From Ruminococcaceae bacterium FB2012 (GTDB lineage Bacteria > Bacillota > Clostridia > Oscillospirales > Ruminococcaceae), in the NCBI GenBank assembly GCA_900104495.1, contig FMXS01000005.1, positions 186,001-250,000 of the forward strand: a stretch of 64,000 bases of DNA. The letters run 5' to 3'. Each line of letters opens with the position of its first letter. The stretch's first letter is position 1. Below, piece after piece: positions 54,177 to 62,246 of the stretch. The translations under genes were made by a program, and so were the position numbers. The notes under the pieces are model-generated. The model was not told the DNA's origin and searched no databases. It saw nothing but the letters and a program-made list of their open reading frames with translations.

Positions 54177-54965
54177 TTACGCGCCCCCTCCGTATTTCTT
54201 CCACATCCTTACGGTGAAGAATATGGGTATCAGCGTTATCACGAATACGACTGTCATCGGGAAGGGGACATTCAGCCCCACGACCAGCGGCGGGAGGATA
54301 TCCGCAAGCGTATGTATCGCCATTGCAATGAAAAGGAGATTCCTCTGTCCTGCGTAATGCACCGCCATAAGCACCAGCACCGACATTGCGATGTGAAAAG
54401 CCATGTCCTCCGCCCAGCTTATGCAGGAAAGGAAGCTGTAGAAAAAGCTGCTGTCCGCAGCCGAGGAGAGCTTGCCGTAAAATGCGGAGATGCGGTCGGG
54501 CTCCATTCCCGCCGTCATGGCGGCGAAGCCCTTGGAATTGCATTCGATGCCCCACCAGAGAAAGCTCAGGGACTGTATCCCCGTGCCGAGCATCTGCTCC
54601 ATTCCCCCGTGGCCGATGCCGTAGGAAACGGCGTCCTTTCCGTCGCTGTGGCCGTCAAGGACGTATTTGAAAGCCAGGAACCGTCCCAGTTCCTCCAGCA
54701 CTCCCGACAGCAGCGCCGAGATCGTGTAAAACAGCGCGGGCATCTGCTTGACGCTGTCGGTGAGCAGCACCGTCCGAAAGCCCTGCCTTACAAGGGAAAC
54801 AAGGAAATATGTCACGAAGCCGATCAGCATCACTTTGATGCTGTATCCGCTCCGCCTTTTCCGCAGGATGATAAACAGCAGTATCGGGAAAGTCAGACTG
54901 AACAGCACCTCACACCCGTAGCCCCAGAGTGCGCTTGCGGAAAAGGTGATGTCTGCCGTTTCCAT
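54177..54965 (-). CDS. YhfC-family intramembrane metalloprotease-like protein
   Basis: The 262-residue protein has about seven hydrophobic segments. Candidate metal motifs across the helices are LEELGRF (about 91-97), GIGHGGMEQM (about 116-125) and AIHTLAD near 216, matching the EExxR...HxxxE...H plan of YhfC, a relative of the CPBP/PrsW intramembrane proteases. The substrate is unknown; relatives act on membrane anti-sigma factors or in peptide processing. It lies 47 bases after proB and directly before the phospholipase-like gene in the same run. Confidence 0.85.
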   Translation of the reverse strand: METADITFSASALWGYGCEVLFSLTFPILLFIILRKRRSGYSIKVMLIGFVTYFLVSLVRQGFRTVLLTDSVKQMPALFYTISALLSGVLEELGRFLAFKYVLDGHSDGKDAVSYGIGHGGMEQMLGTGIQSLSFLWWGIECNSKGFAAMTAGMEPDRISAFYGKLSSAADSSFFYSFLSCISWAEDMAFHIAMSVLVLMAVHYAGQRNLLFIAMAIHTLADILPPLVVGLNVPFPMTVVFVITLIPIFFTVRMWKKYGGGA

Positions 54966-55012
54966 TGACTGTTCCTCCCCGCTGTCAGAATATCAGCGCC
55001 TTGCAAGGCGTT

Positions 55013-55810
55013 TTATTCGGCCTCTCTTTTCTGAGCCTTGAACAGCGTCCCCGCGCCGCCCTCAAATATTGCATAAAGGTTGTCGGGGTTTCTGCCGTTG
55101 GTGATTATCATATCTATTCCGTTGGCGTTGGCGATCTCGGCGGCGTTGATCTTGGTCTTCATTCCGCCGGTGCCCAGCTTGGAGCCTGCACCGCCCGCCA
55201 GTTCCCTGATCTCGTCAGTGATGCCGTTCACTACGGGTATCAGCTTGGCCTCGGGATTGGTCCGCGGGTCGGAATCGTAAAGTCCGTCGATGTCGGACAT
55301 TATTATCAGCAGATCGGCATTGACGATCGTCGCCACCGTTGCCGCCAGGGAATCGTTCTCGCCCACTTCAAGCTCCAGCTCGTCGATAGCCACCGTATCG
55401 TTCTCGTTGACAATGGGGATGACATTGTGCGCCAGAAGTTCTTCAAGGGCGTTCTGTACGTTTATGCGCCTGTCCTCCAGCAGGACATATTTGGTGAGAA
55501 GCACCTGCGCCACATTAAGGCTGTAGTCGGAGAACAGCTTGTCGTAGAAATACATCAGCTCGCACTGCCCGATAGCGGCGCAGGCCTGTTTCAGCGGTGT
55601 TTCCTTGGGCTTCGTCATAAGGTTGAGCTTTGCCATGCCGAGACCCACGGCACCGCTGGAAACTATCAGCAGTTCGTTGCCCGCATTGTGCAGGTCCGCA
55701 AGGTTCTTGACCAGCCTTTCGATGCGTCTGATATTCAGCTTGCCCGTCTTATGGGTCAGCGTGGATGTTCCCAGCTTGACGACTATTCTTTTTCTTCCGT
55801 TGTTTTCCAT
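55013..55810 (-). CDS. proB: Glutamate 5-kinase (catalytic domain only)
   Basis: A 265-residue amino-acid kinase for the first step of proline synthesis. RIVVKLGTSTLTH opens the fold; VSSGAVGLGMAKL, ENDTVAIDE and MSDIDGLYDSDPRTNP bind glutamate and ATP. The C-terminal PUA domain of E. coli ProB is absent, as in many Firmicutes. ATG 55810 has AAGGAAAG 7 bases upstream; the longer frame to 55861 is not supported. It is separated from proA by three unrelated genes. Confidence 0.95.
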   Translation of the reverse strand: MENNGRKRIVVKLGTSTLTHKTGKLNIRRIERLVKNLADLHNAGNELLIVSSGAVGLGMAKLNLMTKPKETPLKQACAAIGQCELMYFYDKLFSDYSLNVAQVLLTKYVLLEDRRINVQNALEELLAHNVIPIVNENDTVAIDELELEVGENDSLAATVATIVNADLLIIMSDIDGLYDSDPRTNPEAKLIPVVNGITDEIRELAGGAGSKLGTGGMKTKINAAEIANANGIDMIITNGRNPDNLYAIFEGGAGTLFKAQKREAE

Positions 55811-55851
55811 TTTCGTACTTTCCTTTTTCAAAGATTCTTTGCTCTTTACAG

Positions 55852-55884
55852 CAATTATCAACTATCAACTGTCAATTGACAGTT
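55852..55884. repeat. Motif D with 18-bp palindrome between proB and the Nudix gene
   Basis: AACTGTCAATTGACAGTT (55867-55884) is a perfect palindrome, preceded by ATCAACTATC. It ends at the Nudix stop codon. Related strings lie at 30503, 35577, 46852 and 46938. It could act as a weak terminator or an mRNA end-protecting hairpin. Confidence 0.55.
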
Positions 55885-56404
55885 ACGGCATTCTCTCCCC
55901 GAAAATGTCGGGGTACATGGCCTTGGCTCTCTGATAGCAGAAGGACACGAACTCGCCTTCCTTGGCCATGCGCTCTATCTCCGCGGGGAATACCAGCCTT
56001 GCCGCATCGGTCTCTCCGGGCTGGAGGACGATGCTGTCCTGATGAAAATCCGCCCGGAAAAGATAGAAGATGTTGATGTGGTTGTGCCGCTCGCTCTTGT
56101 GGACGATCTGTCCCCGGTAGTCAAGAGCCTCGGGGAGAGCCTTCAGCCCCGTTTCCTCGAACAGCTCCCTCACCGCCGCCTGAAGCGGCGTCTCGCCGGA
56201 GATGACGGCACCGCCGGTTATCTCCCACATCCCGCCGAAGGTCTTGTCGGCGGCACGCTTGGTTATCAGCACCTTGCTGTCAAAATTCACCGACAGGACG
56301 TTCACCACAAGATGATACTTTCCCCTCGGCACGCTGTCGCCCCGCTCGCACATCTCGCCCAGCGGACGCATTTTTTCGTCATACAGGTCAAACAGCTCGG
56401 CCAT
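55883..56404 (-). CDS. Nudix hydrolase
   Basis: A 173-residue pyrophosphohydrolase with a complete Nudix box near residues 64-86 (starting GGAVISGE and ending RELFEETGL; consensus G-x5-E-x7-REUxEExGU). The N-terminal segment FDLYDEKMRPLGEMCERGDS resembles the isopentenyl-diphosphate isomerase-like Nudix group, but the specific substrate is not evident. GGGGGTG precedes the ATG. It lies 13 bases after the dehydrogenase gene and 72 before proB. Confidence 0.92.
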   Translation of the reverse strand: MAELFDLYDEKMRPLGEMCERGDSVPRGKYHLVVNVLSVNFDSKVLITKRAADKTFGGMWEITGGAVISGETPLQAAVRELFEETGLKALPEALDYRGQIVHKSERHNHINIFYLFRADFHQDSIVLQPGETDAARLVFPAEIERMAKEGEFVSFCYQRAKAMYPDIFGERMP

Positions 56405-56417
56405 AACAGCACCCCCG

Positions 56418-57371
56418 TTATTTGTTTACAACATTGATCGGTTCTCCGTCACGCCATGCCCGGAGATTTTCGGCTACCTTTTCCAGCAGCCTTTCCCTTG
56501 TCTCCTTGGGAGCCCAGGCAACGTGGGGAGTTATCAGACAGTTCTCCGCCTTCCGCAGAGGGCAGTCCTCCCGCATGGGCTCAAAGGTCAGAGTGTCGAT
56601 GCCCGCTCCGGCGATGCGTCCGCTGTTCAGAGCGGCGGTGAGAGCCTCCTCGTCAACGAGGCCGCCCCGGGCGGTGTTTATCAGCAGCGCCGTCGGCTTC
56701 ATCAGCCGAAGCGTATCGGCGCAGATCAGCTTTTCGTTCTCGGCGGTCAGAGGACAGTGCAGCGTCACGATGTCGCTTATCATCAGCAGCTCGTTCAGTC
56801 CGAGACAGGGCGTGCCGTCGGTGACCTTCTGCGGAGAGCGAGTGTACGTCACTGCTTTCATACCGAAGGCACGGGCGATCTCTCCCACCTTGCGGCCGAT
56901 AGCCCCGTAGCCCACGATGCCTATGGTCTTTCCCGCCAGCTCAAATGTCGGTATGCCGAAATAGGTGAACAGCTTGTAGTTGACCCAGTCGCCTTTGGCG
57001 GTGGAGGCAGTGTAATCGGCGGTGCGGTTGTAAAACTCCAGTATCAGCGCGAAGGTGTGCTGCGCTACCGCATCGGTGGAATATCCCGGCACGTTGCAGA
57101 CCACGGCGCCGTGATCCTTGGCGGCGGCGGTGTCCACGTTGTTGTAGCCCGTGGCGAAGAGCCCCACATATTTCAGATTCGAGCAGGCGTCAAAGACCTG
57201 CCTTGTAACAAGACACTTGTTGCAGATGACCGCGTCGGCATCACCGATGCGCTCCGCGACTTTATCGTTGGGAGTGTAGCCGTATACCTCCGACTCTCCC
57301 AAAGAGGTTATGCCGTCCAGGGAAACATCGTTTCTCGTGACGGTCTCGGAATCAAGAATGACGATCTTCAT
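56418..57371 (-). CDS. D-2-hydroxyacid dehydrogenase (NAD-binding)
   Basis: A 317-residue dehydrogenase of the glycerate/lactate/phosphoglycerate group. The NAD loop is GIVGYGAIGRKVGEIARAFG near residue 148. The catalytic Arg is in INTARGGLVDEEAL, the Glu in DTLTFEPM, and the His in LITPHVAWAPKE. The sequence resembles hydroxypyruvate reductase-like members; the substrate cannot be fixed. It lies 9 bases after the small membrane gene and shares its promoter at 57831-57859. Confidence 0.92.
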   Translation of the reverse strand: MKIVILDSETVTRNDVSLDGITSLGESEVYGYTPNDKVAERIGDADAVICNKCLVTRQVFDACSNLKYVGLFATGYNNVDTAAAKDHGAVVCNVPGYSTDAVAQHTFALILEFYNRTADYTASTAKGDWVNYKLFTYFGIPTFELAGKTIGIVGYGAIGRKVGEIARAFGMKAVTYTRSPQKVTDGTPCLGLNELLMISDIVTLHCPLTAENEKLICADTLRLMKPTALLINTARGGLVDEEALTAALNSGRIAGAGIDTLTFEPMREDCPLRKAENCLITPHVAWAPKETRERLLEKVAENLRAWRDGEPINVVNK

Positions 57372-57380
57372 ATCCTCACC

Positions 57381-57794
57381 TCAGTCGTCAAAGGCGTTAT
57401 CGACGATCTTTCCGTTCTCTTCGTTGTCGGCCTTCTCGGCGGCCTTGGCACGCTCTTCCGCTTCCTTGCGGGCAGCCTCCTTGGCGGCGTTCTCGGCTTT
57501 CAGCTTTTTGGAATACTTGATGTAGAAGAATATCGTGGAGCCGATAAGCACTATCTCGATCACCGCCAGCGTGGCTATTGCTGCGGAAGATGTCCAGTAC
57601 TGAGTGATGATGGTGGCGTCTATCGCAAACATCAGCAGCAGATAGTGTACCGAGCCCCGGCGGTAGTACATAGTCAGATAAAGGGCGGTAGCCAGAAAGC
57701 AGAATATCAGGTGGGCGGTCAGCGAGAGGGGAGTGTAGACGTTCTGCATCTTGCTGCCGTCGGATTCAACGAAAAGATTCATAAGTGTATCCAT
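57381..57794 (-). CDS. Small membrane protein with charged C-terminal helix, unknown function
   Basis: A 137-residue protein with three hydrophobic segments (about residues 25-44, 50-68 and 70-92) and a highly charged Ala/Lys/Glu helix (KAENAAKEAARKEAEERAKA) ending in acidic residues. No family recognised. GGAGG lies 7 bases before the ATG, and a promoter lies 40 bases upstream, so it heads the long run that includes the dehydrogenase, Nudix, proB and proA genes. Confidence 0.75.
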   Translation of the reverse strand: MDTLMNLFVESDGSKMQNVYTPLSLTAHLIFCFLATALYLTMYYRRGSVHYLLLMFAIDATIITQYWTSSAAIATLAVIEIVLIGSTIFFYIKYSKKLKAENAAKEAARKEAEERAKAAEKADNEENGKIVDNAFDD

Positions 57795-57830
57795 AATCGA
57801 CCTCCGGAAATCACATAGTAATACATAATA

Positions 57831-57859
57831 ATCATATCACAAACCGCGGTGAATTACAA
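57831..57859 (-). promoter_or_regulatory. Promoter of the run that ends with proA
   Basis: TTGTAA (57854-57859) and TATGAT (57831-57836) on the minus strand are 17 bases apart. Confidence 0.7.
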
Positions 57860-57915
57860 GTGTTTTTTTACCACGGCATTCTGCCGATTTTACACAGGCT
57901 CAAGGTGTCAATTCA

Positions 57916-57957
57916 ATGCAAAATGCACAATGAAAGCCTATGTCTTCATTGTGCATT
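57916..57957 (-). terminator. Terminator of the CmpB-type gene
   Basis: AATGCACAATGAA (57922-57934) pairs perfectly with TTCATTGTGCATT (57945-57957). On the minus strand TTGCATTG follows, so the T tract is short. The arm sequence AATGCACAATG recalls the small palindrome at 14293-14309. Confidence 0.7.
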
Positions 57958-57963
57958 GGATTA

Positions 57964-59874
57964 TTATATGGACCTATCGTTTACCGAAACGATCTTGAAG
58001 GGCGCTTCGATGTAGTCGGTGATGCCCTTGCCCTTGTTGGGCTCAAAATGGGAGTAGACCGCATCGCAGAGTATCGCCGCCACAAGGCCCGCGCAGACCG
58101 CGCGCTTCACCTTGTCGGGTATCTTCGCCGCAATGTCGTCGATGACCGGGGCAAAGATATAGATGCAGGCCATGCCCGCAAAGCCGAACACCACCAGTCC
58201 TTCAAGGCATATCCTGCCGTTGATGTTCATGAAATAGCCGTTGTAGTTCCAGTACTGGAGCCCCTTGAACCTGTCGAAGTACCAGCTGGTGAAATACTCG
58301 AAGATGCCGCTGGCGGTGACGATGACCATAAATGTCTCGGCGGGACGGTCCCGGAGCTTTTTCAGACAGAGCACCGCTGCAGTGCCGCCGATGCCGTAGA
58401 TCGGCAGCCAGGGGCCGTGAAGTGAGCCCCGGTTTATCAGCTCGCCGTCCTCGATGACGTGGATGACGACTTCCCACAGCCAGCCGATGAAGGCGAAGGT
58501 GAAGAACATCAGCACTCCCGAGGTGAGCTTGTAGCTGCGGTGGTAGTCGTGGCGGATGAGTATCTGCTTCTTGGTGATGCCGATATATTCCGTCTGACCG
58601 TGCTGGTCGGAGCCGGGATAGCGGTCAAGTGCGCGTATGGTCTGAACATCCATAACGCCGATGTTGGTTTCGGTCTCCTTGCCTTCTTCCAGCAGCTCGG
58701 GGTCAAGAAGAGCATCGTTCAGACAATCGGCGTACTGGCAGCCCTCTGCGATGACCTTCCTCCGCAGGACAAAGTAAAGCTCGGCATCAGAGGCGGTCTT
58801 GAAGGCGTTGAGGAAGCCTATCCTCGCAACGCCCAGACAGAGAAAAGCGAATATCCCGCTGATGAACTTGTAGTCCTCCCCCATAAGGAACAGGCTTATC
58901 AGCAGCGAACCCACGATTATGGGTATCTCTATCATCCAGAATGCCGCATTGAGCAGGAATGTCCTGAACTTGTTCCCCCGCATCATTGACTTGGAAAGGG
59001 CGAAGGCCTCTTTTGTGCCGATGTTGGGGTTCTCCGCCAGTATGAAAGGGATCATATAGTATTCGTAGGTCTTGTATATCCCGCCGACGACGGTGAAGAA
59101 CCACAGCCCACGGAAAATGTGCATCAGCACGATAGTTTTCAAAGGCTTGAAGAAGCGTTCCTTCAGCATAAAGCCCATGCGCCCGATAGCCGTCCGGCGG
59201 TAGGCGTGATTTTCAAGGAAGAAACGACGCTCTCCGATTATCAGCGTGTCGCAGACGAATATCGCCACCAGTATGGAGAACAGCGAAGTAGCCACAGTTA
59301 CCACGATGTCCCAGGCGGAGGCGTCCGAGAAGAAGGCCAGGACCGCGGCCAGCACCTGAAAGTGCGGGGAGTATTCCTTTGTTACAATATCAAAGGAGTC
59401 AGAGAACTGCTGCTCGTGACGGCGGGTCTTTTCACTTACAAAGGCGGTCATGGGCCTTTGCTTGCCGGAAATTAGACTGACAGTCTCGTCGATAAGCGCC
59501 CAGTTGGAGCTTTCGTTTCCCGAATGGAAGAAGGTCAGTTCTTTGGCGTTGAGGGAATTCTCGCCGTAATCCTTGTAGGTCGTCACCCAGTTTTTGACTG
59601 CGGCCGGGTCGCCTATGTTATATTTTTCGGATGCCTGCTCCGGAGTGAGGCCGTCGTTTATCACCGCTTCCGCCACTATGCGCTTGTCAGCCGCATCCAC
59701 ACGGAGGTTGGCCACGTTCTGCATATCGTAGCTGGCGATGAACTGCGTCGAGCCGCCGTACTGTCCCGCAATAAAGACCATAACGAAGCAGACTGCCAGA
59801 CACGCCACGAAATTCTTCCGCACGCACCCGCAGCCCGCTTTGAGAATATCTCTGATCCTCCATTGCGAACCCAT
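57964..59874 (-). CDS. Large membrane protein with C-terminal CmpB (putative ABC transporter) domain
   Basis: The 636-residue protein has two halves. The N-terminal half (to about 400) has a first membrane helix, an external loop of about 130 residues (AEAVINDGLTPEQASEKYNI) and five or so further helices. The C-terminal half (about 440-610) is a CmpB-type module: FIGWLWEVVIHVIEDGELIN, RGSLHGPWLPIYGIGG and EYFTSWYFDRFKGLQYWNY (PF06541). CmpB proteins are called ABC-transporter type IV, but no ATPase is adjacent and the activity is unproven. ATG 59874 has AAGGGTG 6 bases upstream. Whether the halves are normally fused is uncertain. Confidence 0.82.
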   Translation of the reverse strand: MGSQWRIRDILKAGCGCVRKNFVACLAVCFVMVFIAGQYGGSTQFIASYDMQNVANLRVDAADKRIVAEAVINDGLTPEQASEKYNIGDPAAVKNWVTTYKDYGENSLNAKELTFFHSGNESSNWALIDETVSLISGKQRPMTAFVSEKTRRHEQQFSDSFDIVTKEYSPHFQVLAAVLAFFSDASAWDIVVTVATSLFSILVAIFVCDTLIIGERRFFLENHAYRRTAIGRMGFMLKERFFKPLKTIVLMHIFRGLWFFTVVGGIYKTYEYYMIPFILAENPNIGTKEAFALSKSMMRGNKFRTFLLNAAFWMIEIPIIVGSLLISLFLMGEDYKFISGIFAFLCLGVARIGFLNAFKTASDAELYFVLRRKVIAEGCQYADCLNDALLDPELLEEGKETETNIGVMDVQTIRALDRYPGSDQHGQTEYIGITKKQILIRHDYHRSYKLTSGVLMFFTFAFIGWLWEVVIHVIEDGELINRGSLHGPWLPIYGIGGTAAVLCLKKLRDRPAETFMVIVTASGIFEYFTSWYFDRFKGLQYWNYNGYFMNINGRICLEGLVVFGFAGMACIYIFAPVIDDIAAKIPDKVKRAVCAGLVAAILCDAVYSHFEPNKGKGITDYIEAPFKIVSVNDRSI

Positions 59875-59911
59875 AGCAAACACCCTTCTGTTTTTTACGC
59901 ATACATTAAAT

Positions 59912-59940
59912 ATTATATCCTAATATAGCTGAATTGTCAA
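59912..59940 (-). promoter_or_regulatory. Sigma-A promoter of the CmpB-type gene
   Basis: TTGACA (59935-59940) and TATAAT (59912-59917) on the minus strand are 17 bases apart. Confidence 0.9.
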
Positions 59941-59982
59941 GAAATATTAAAAAAATAATAAAAAATAGATATTCCGCCCCTC

Positions 59983-60012
59983 TTGACAATTTCATCCCGG
60001 GAGTGCTATAAT
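59983..60012 (+). promoter_or_regulatory. Sigma-A promoter of the ilvA T-box leader
   Basis: TTGACA (59983-59988) and TATAAT (60007-60012) are 18 bases apart; transcript start near 60019. Confidence 0.88.
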
Positions 60013-60019
60013 AATATGC

Positions 60020-60288
60020 GTATAGTTATATCGTTAAAAGGCTGTGACGGAAACGTGTTCCGCAGGTGCCTGCCCAAGAGAGTCCGGGGTAGCTGAAAAC
60101 CGGACGGTAAGGCCGCAGAGCTGTATCATTCCCGAGCCTGCCCCCGAAAGGCTTTCCGCCGAGTAGTACGGCACGGTCCTCCCCGTTACGGAGCATCGAG
60201 CGGCGCATCCGTTTATACGGCGCGCAAGCAGAGTGGTATCACGGAGCATGACGCTTCGCCTCTGTACGGGGCGGAGCGCTTTTATTTA
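60020..60288 (+). ncRNA. T-box leader (isoleucine specifier) upstream of ilvA
   Basis: The transcribed leader shows the T-box order. The Stem I AG motif AGAGAG is at 60077-60082, followed by the distal loop GGGGTAGCTGAAAACCGG. The specifier region CTGTATCATT carries ATC (Ile) at 60125-60127. The T-box sequence AGAGTGGTATCACGG lies at 60230-60244. A terminator stem CGCTTCGCC (60252-60260) pairs with GGCGGAGCG (60270-60278) before a T tract. Uncharged tRNA-Ile should stabilise the antiterminator and switch on ilvA-ridA. The specifier matches the pathway, since IlvA starts isoleucine synthesis. Confidence 0.92.
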
Positions 60289-60344
60289 GCGGCAGGGGCG
60301 AACAATAGTGTAAATTCACGAACGAGCCAATGTTGCTAAAAACA

Positions 60345-60470
60345 AACGAACCAACACTGTAAGAATGCGAGTGTCCCACGTTACATAACGCCAAGCCGTC
60401 CGCGGCGCGGCACTAATATTACATTACGCGCTGACCCCAAGCGCCCAAAGGGCGCGCAGCGTGAACTAAA
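60345..60470 (+). repeat. Dispersed repeat B, copy 2
   Basis: Begins AACGAACCAAC, contains CGCCAAGCCGTCCGCGG and the hairpin GCGCCC-AAA-GGGCGC (60441-60455), ends GCAGCGTGAACTAAAAA. It is inserted between the T-box terminator and the ilvA ribosome site, so it is part of the ilvA mRNA leader. A partial extra copy of its left edge (ACGAACGAGCCAATG) lies at about 60318-60332. The first copy is at 32378. Confidence 0.85.
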
Positions 60471-60489
60471 AAAAAGGAAGGTTATTGTT

Positions 60490-61689
60490 ATGCTGACACT
60501 TGACAAGGTTTATCATGCAAAGCACGTTCTGAAACAGGTCATCAGGGAGACCGAGGTCATCAAGGCCCCGAAGATCAATCCCAAGGCCAATGTTTACCTC
60601 AAGACCGAGAACCTCCAGATCACAGGGTCCTTTAAGGTAAGAGGCGCTTATTACAAGATCTCCCAACTCTCCGACGAGGAGAAGAGCCACGGCGTTATCG
60701 CCTGCTCGGCAGGAAACCACGCTCAAGGCGTGGCCCTTGCCGCCGCAAAGAACGGCATCAAGTCTCTGATCTGTCTGCCGGACGGCGCACCGATCTCCAA
60801 GGTGGAGGCCACAAGAAGCTACGGCGCAGAGATCTGCCTGGTGGAGGGCGTTTACGACGACGCCTACAATAAAGCCCTTGAACTCCGTGACAAGCACGGA
60901 TACACCTTCATCCACCCCTTCGACGATGAGAACGTTATCGCCGGACAGGGGACTATCGGACTGGAGCTTATCGAACAGCTCCCCGAGCTGGATGCGGTGG
61001 TAGTGCCGGTGGGCGGCGGCGGACTTATCTCCGGCGTGGCCTTCGCTCTCAAAACTCTCAACCCGAATATCAAGGTCTACGGCGTCCAGGCCAGCGGCGC
61101 TCCCTCAATGGTGGAGTCCCTTGCCGAGGACAAGATCAAGTGCCTTGAATCCGTGGCTACCATTGCCGACGGCATCAAGGTCAAGGAGCCGGGCGTGAAC
61201 ACCTTTGAATACTGCAAGAGATACGTTGACGACATCGTTACCGTCACCGACGACGAGGTCTCCTCGGCGATACTGGCCCTTATCGAACAGCACAAGCTGA
61301 TCTCAGAGGGCGCGGGAGCTGTCTCCGTGGCGGCGGTAATGTTCAACAAGGTCCCCGTTGAGGGCAAGAACGTGGTCTGCCTCGTTTCCGGCGGCAACAT
61401 CGACGTTACCATTCTCTCCCGTGTCATCAAGAGAGGTCTGCTGAAATCCGGCAGGAGCGATACTATGGCTATCCAGCTTGAAGACAAGCCCGGACAGCTC
61501 CTCGGAGTTTCCAAGATCATCGCTCAGCTGGGCGGAAACGTTGTCTCGATCCACCACGAGCGCGCCAGCGAGGACAGCGACATCACCGACTGCATCCTGC
61601 GCATCGTTATGGAGACCAGAGATTTCGACCACATCCGCCAGATCAGAGAAGCCCTTGCATCCGCAGGCTTCAAGCTGGTGAACAAGTAA
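60490..61689 (+). CDS. ilvA: Threonine ammonia-lyase (threonine dehydratase)
   Basis: A 399-residue PLP enzyme turning threonine into 2-oxobutyrate. The PLP Lys49 is in ITGSFKVRGAYYK; SAGNHAQGVA and VPVGGGGLISG bind the cofactor phosphate. The C-terminal about 75 residues (LEDKPGQLLGVSKIIAQLGG) form a single ACT-like domain, as in the shorter threonine dehydratases. The isoleucine T-box argues for the biosynthetic role. AAGGAAGG lies 8-9 bases before the ATG, right after repeat B. ridA follows by 33 bases. Confidence 0.96.
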   Translation: MLTLDKVYHAKHVLKQVIRETEVIKAPKINPKANVYLKTENLQITGSFKVRGAYYKISQLSDEEKSHGVIACSAGNHAQGVALAAAKNGIKSLICLPDGAPISKVEATRSYGAEICLVEGVYDDAYNKALELRDKHGYTFIHPFDDENVIAGQGTIGLELIEQLPELDAVVVPVGGGGLISGVAFALKTLNPNIKVYGVQASGAPSMVESLAEDKIKCLESVATIADGIKVKEPGVNTFEYCKRYVDDIVTVTDDEVSSAILALIEQHKLISEGAGAVSVAAVMFNKVPVEGKNVVCLVSGGNIDVTILSRVIKRGLLKSGRSDTMAIQLEDKPGQLLGVSKIIAQLGGNVVSIHHERASEDSDITDCILRIVMETRDFDHIRQIREALASAGFKLVNK

Positions 61690-61722
61690 TAAAATATTAT
61701 ATACAAACAGGAGGAATCTACT

Positions 61723-62097
61723 ATGGCAAAGACAGTTTACACCAAGAACGCTCCCGACGCTATCGGTCCCTATTCTCAGGCAAAGATCGTCGGAGGACTT
61801 GTTTTCACTTCGGGACAGATCGCTATCAACCCCGCCACCGGCGCCGTTGAGGCATCCACTATCGAGGAGCAGACACATCAGGTATGCAAAAATCTGAAAG
61901 CCGTCCTCGAGGAGGCGGGAAGCTCTCTCGACAAGGCGGTCAAGACCGTCTGCTTTCTGAAGAACATGAGCGATTTCGCGGCCTTCAACGGCATCTACGG
62001 CGAGTATTTCACAAGCAAGCCCGCCCGCAGCTGCGTAGCCGCCAAGGAACTCCCCAAGGACGTCCTCGTTGAGGTAGAGGTCATCGCGGAGCTGTAA
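61723..62097 (+). CDS. ridA: Reactive intermediate/imine deaminase RidA
   Basis: A 124-residue homotrimeric enzyme hydrolysing enamine/imine intermediates such as 2-aminoacrylate. Family marks are NAPDAIGPYSQAKIVGGLVF, TSGQIAINPATG and PARSCVAAKELPKD with the substrate-binding Arg. The direct link to ilvA makes sense: threonine/serine dehydratase produces the enamines that RidA removes. AGGAGG precedes the ATG by 8 bases. A terminator follows. Confidence 0.95.
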   Translation: MAKTVYTKNAPDAIGPYSQAKIVGGLVFTSGQIAINPATGAVEASTIEEQTHQVCKNLKAVLEEAGSSLDKAVKTVCFLKNMSDFAAFNGIYGEYFTSKPARSCVAAKELPKDVLVEVEVIAEL

Positions 62098-62121
62098 GTT
62101 CCGTCAAGAACATAAGAAATT

Positions 62122-62150
62122 AAGCGTCCGTCAGTCAGCGGACGCTTTTT
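62122..62150 (+). terminator. Terminator of ilvA-ridA
   Basis: AAGCGTCCG (62122-62130) pairs perfectly with CGGACGCTT (62139-62147), followed by a run of T. Confidence 0.92.
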
Positions 62151-62173
62151 CGTTATTTTTTTCGGAAAACATA

Positions 62174-62202
62174 GTGACAAACCGTATCCGATATGCTATA
62201 AT
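62174..62202 (+). promoter_or_regulatory. Promoter of the AraC-family gene
   Basis: GTGACA (62174-62179) and TATAAT (62197-62202) are 17 bases apart. Confidence 0.8.
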
Positions 62203-62246
62203 ATGGAAAAAGGACATCTATGTTCCCCACCGAGGAGGTAAAATGA

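Noticed and set aside
60026..60249. 60-71 codon minus-strand frames over the T-box region
   Set aside because: They overlap a well-supported T-box leader and show no protein features.
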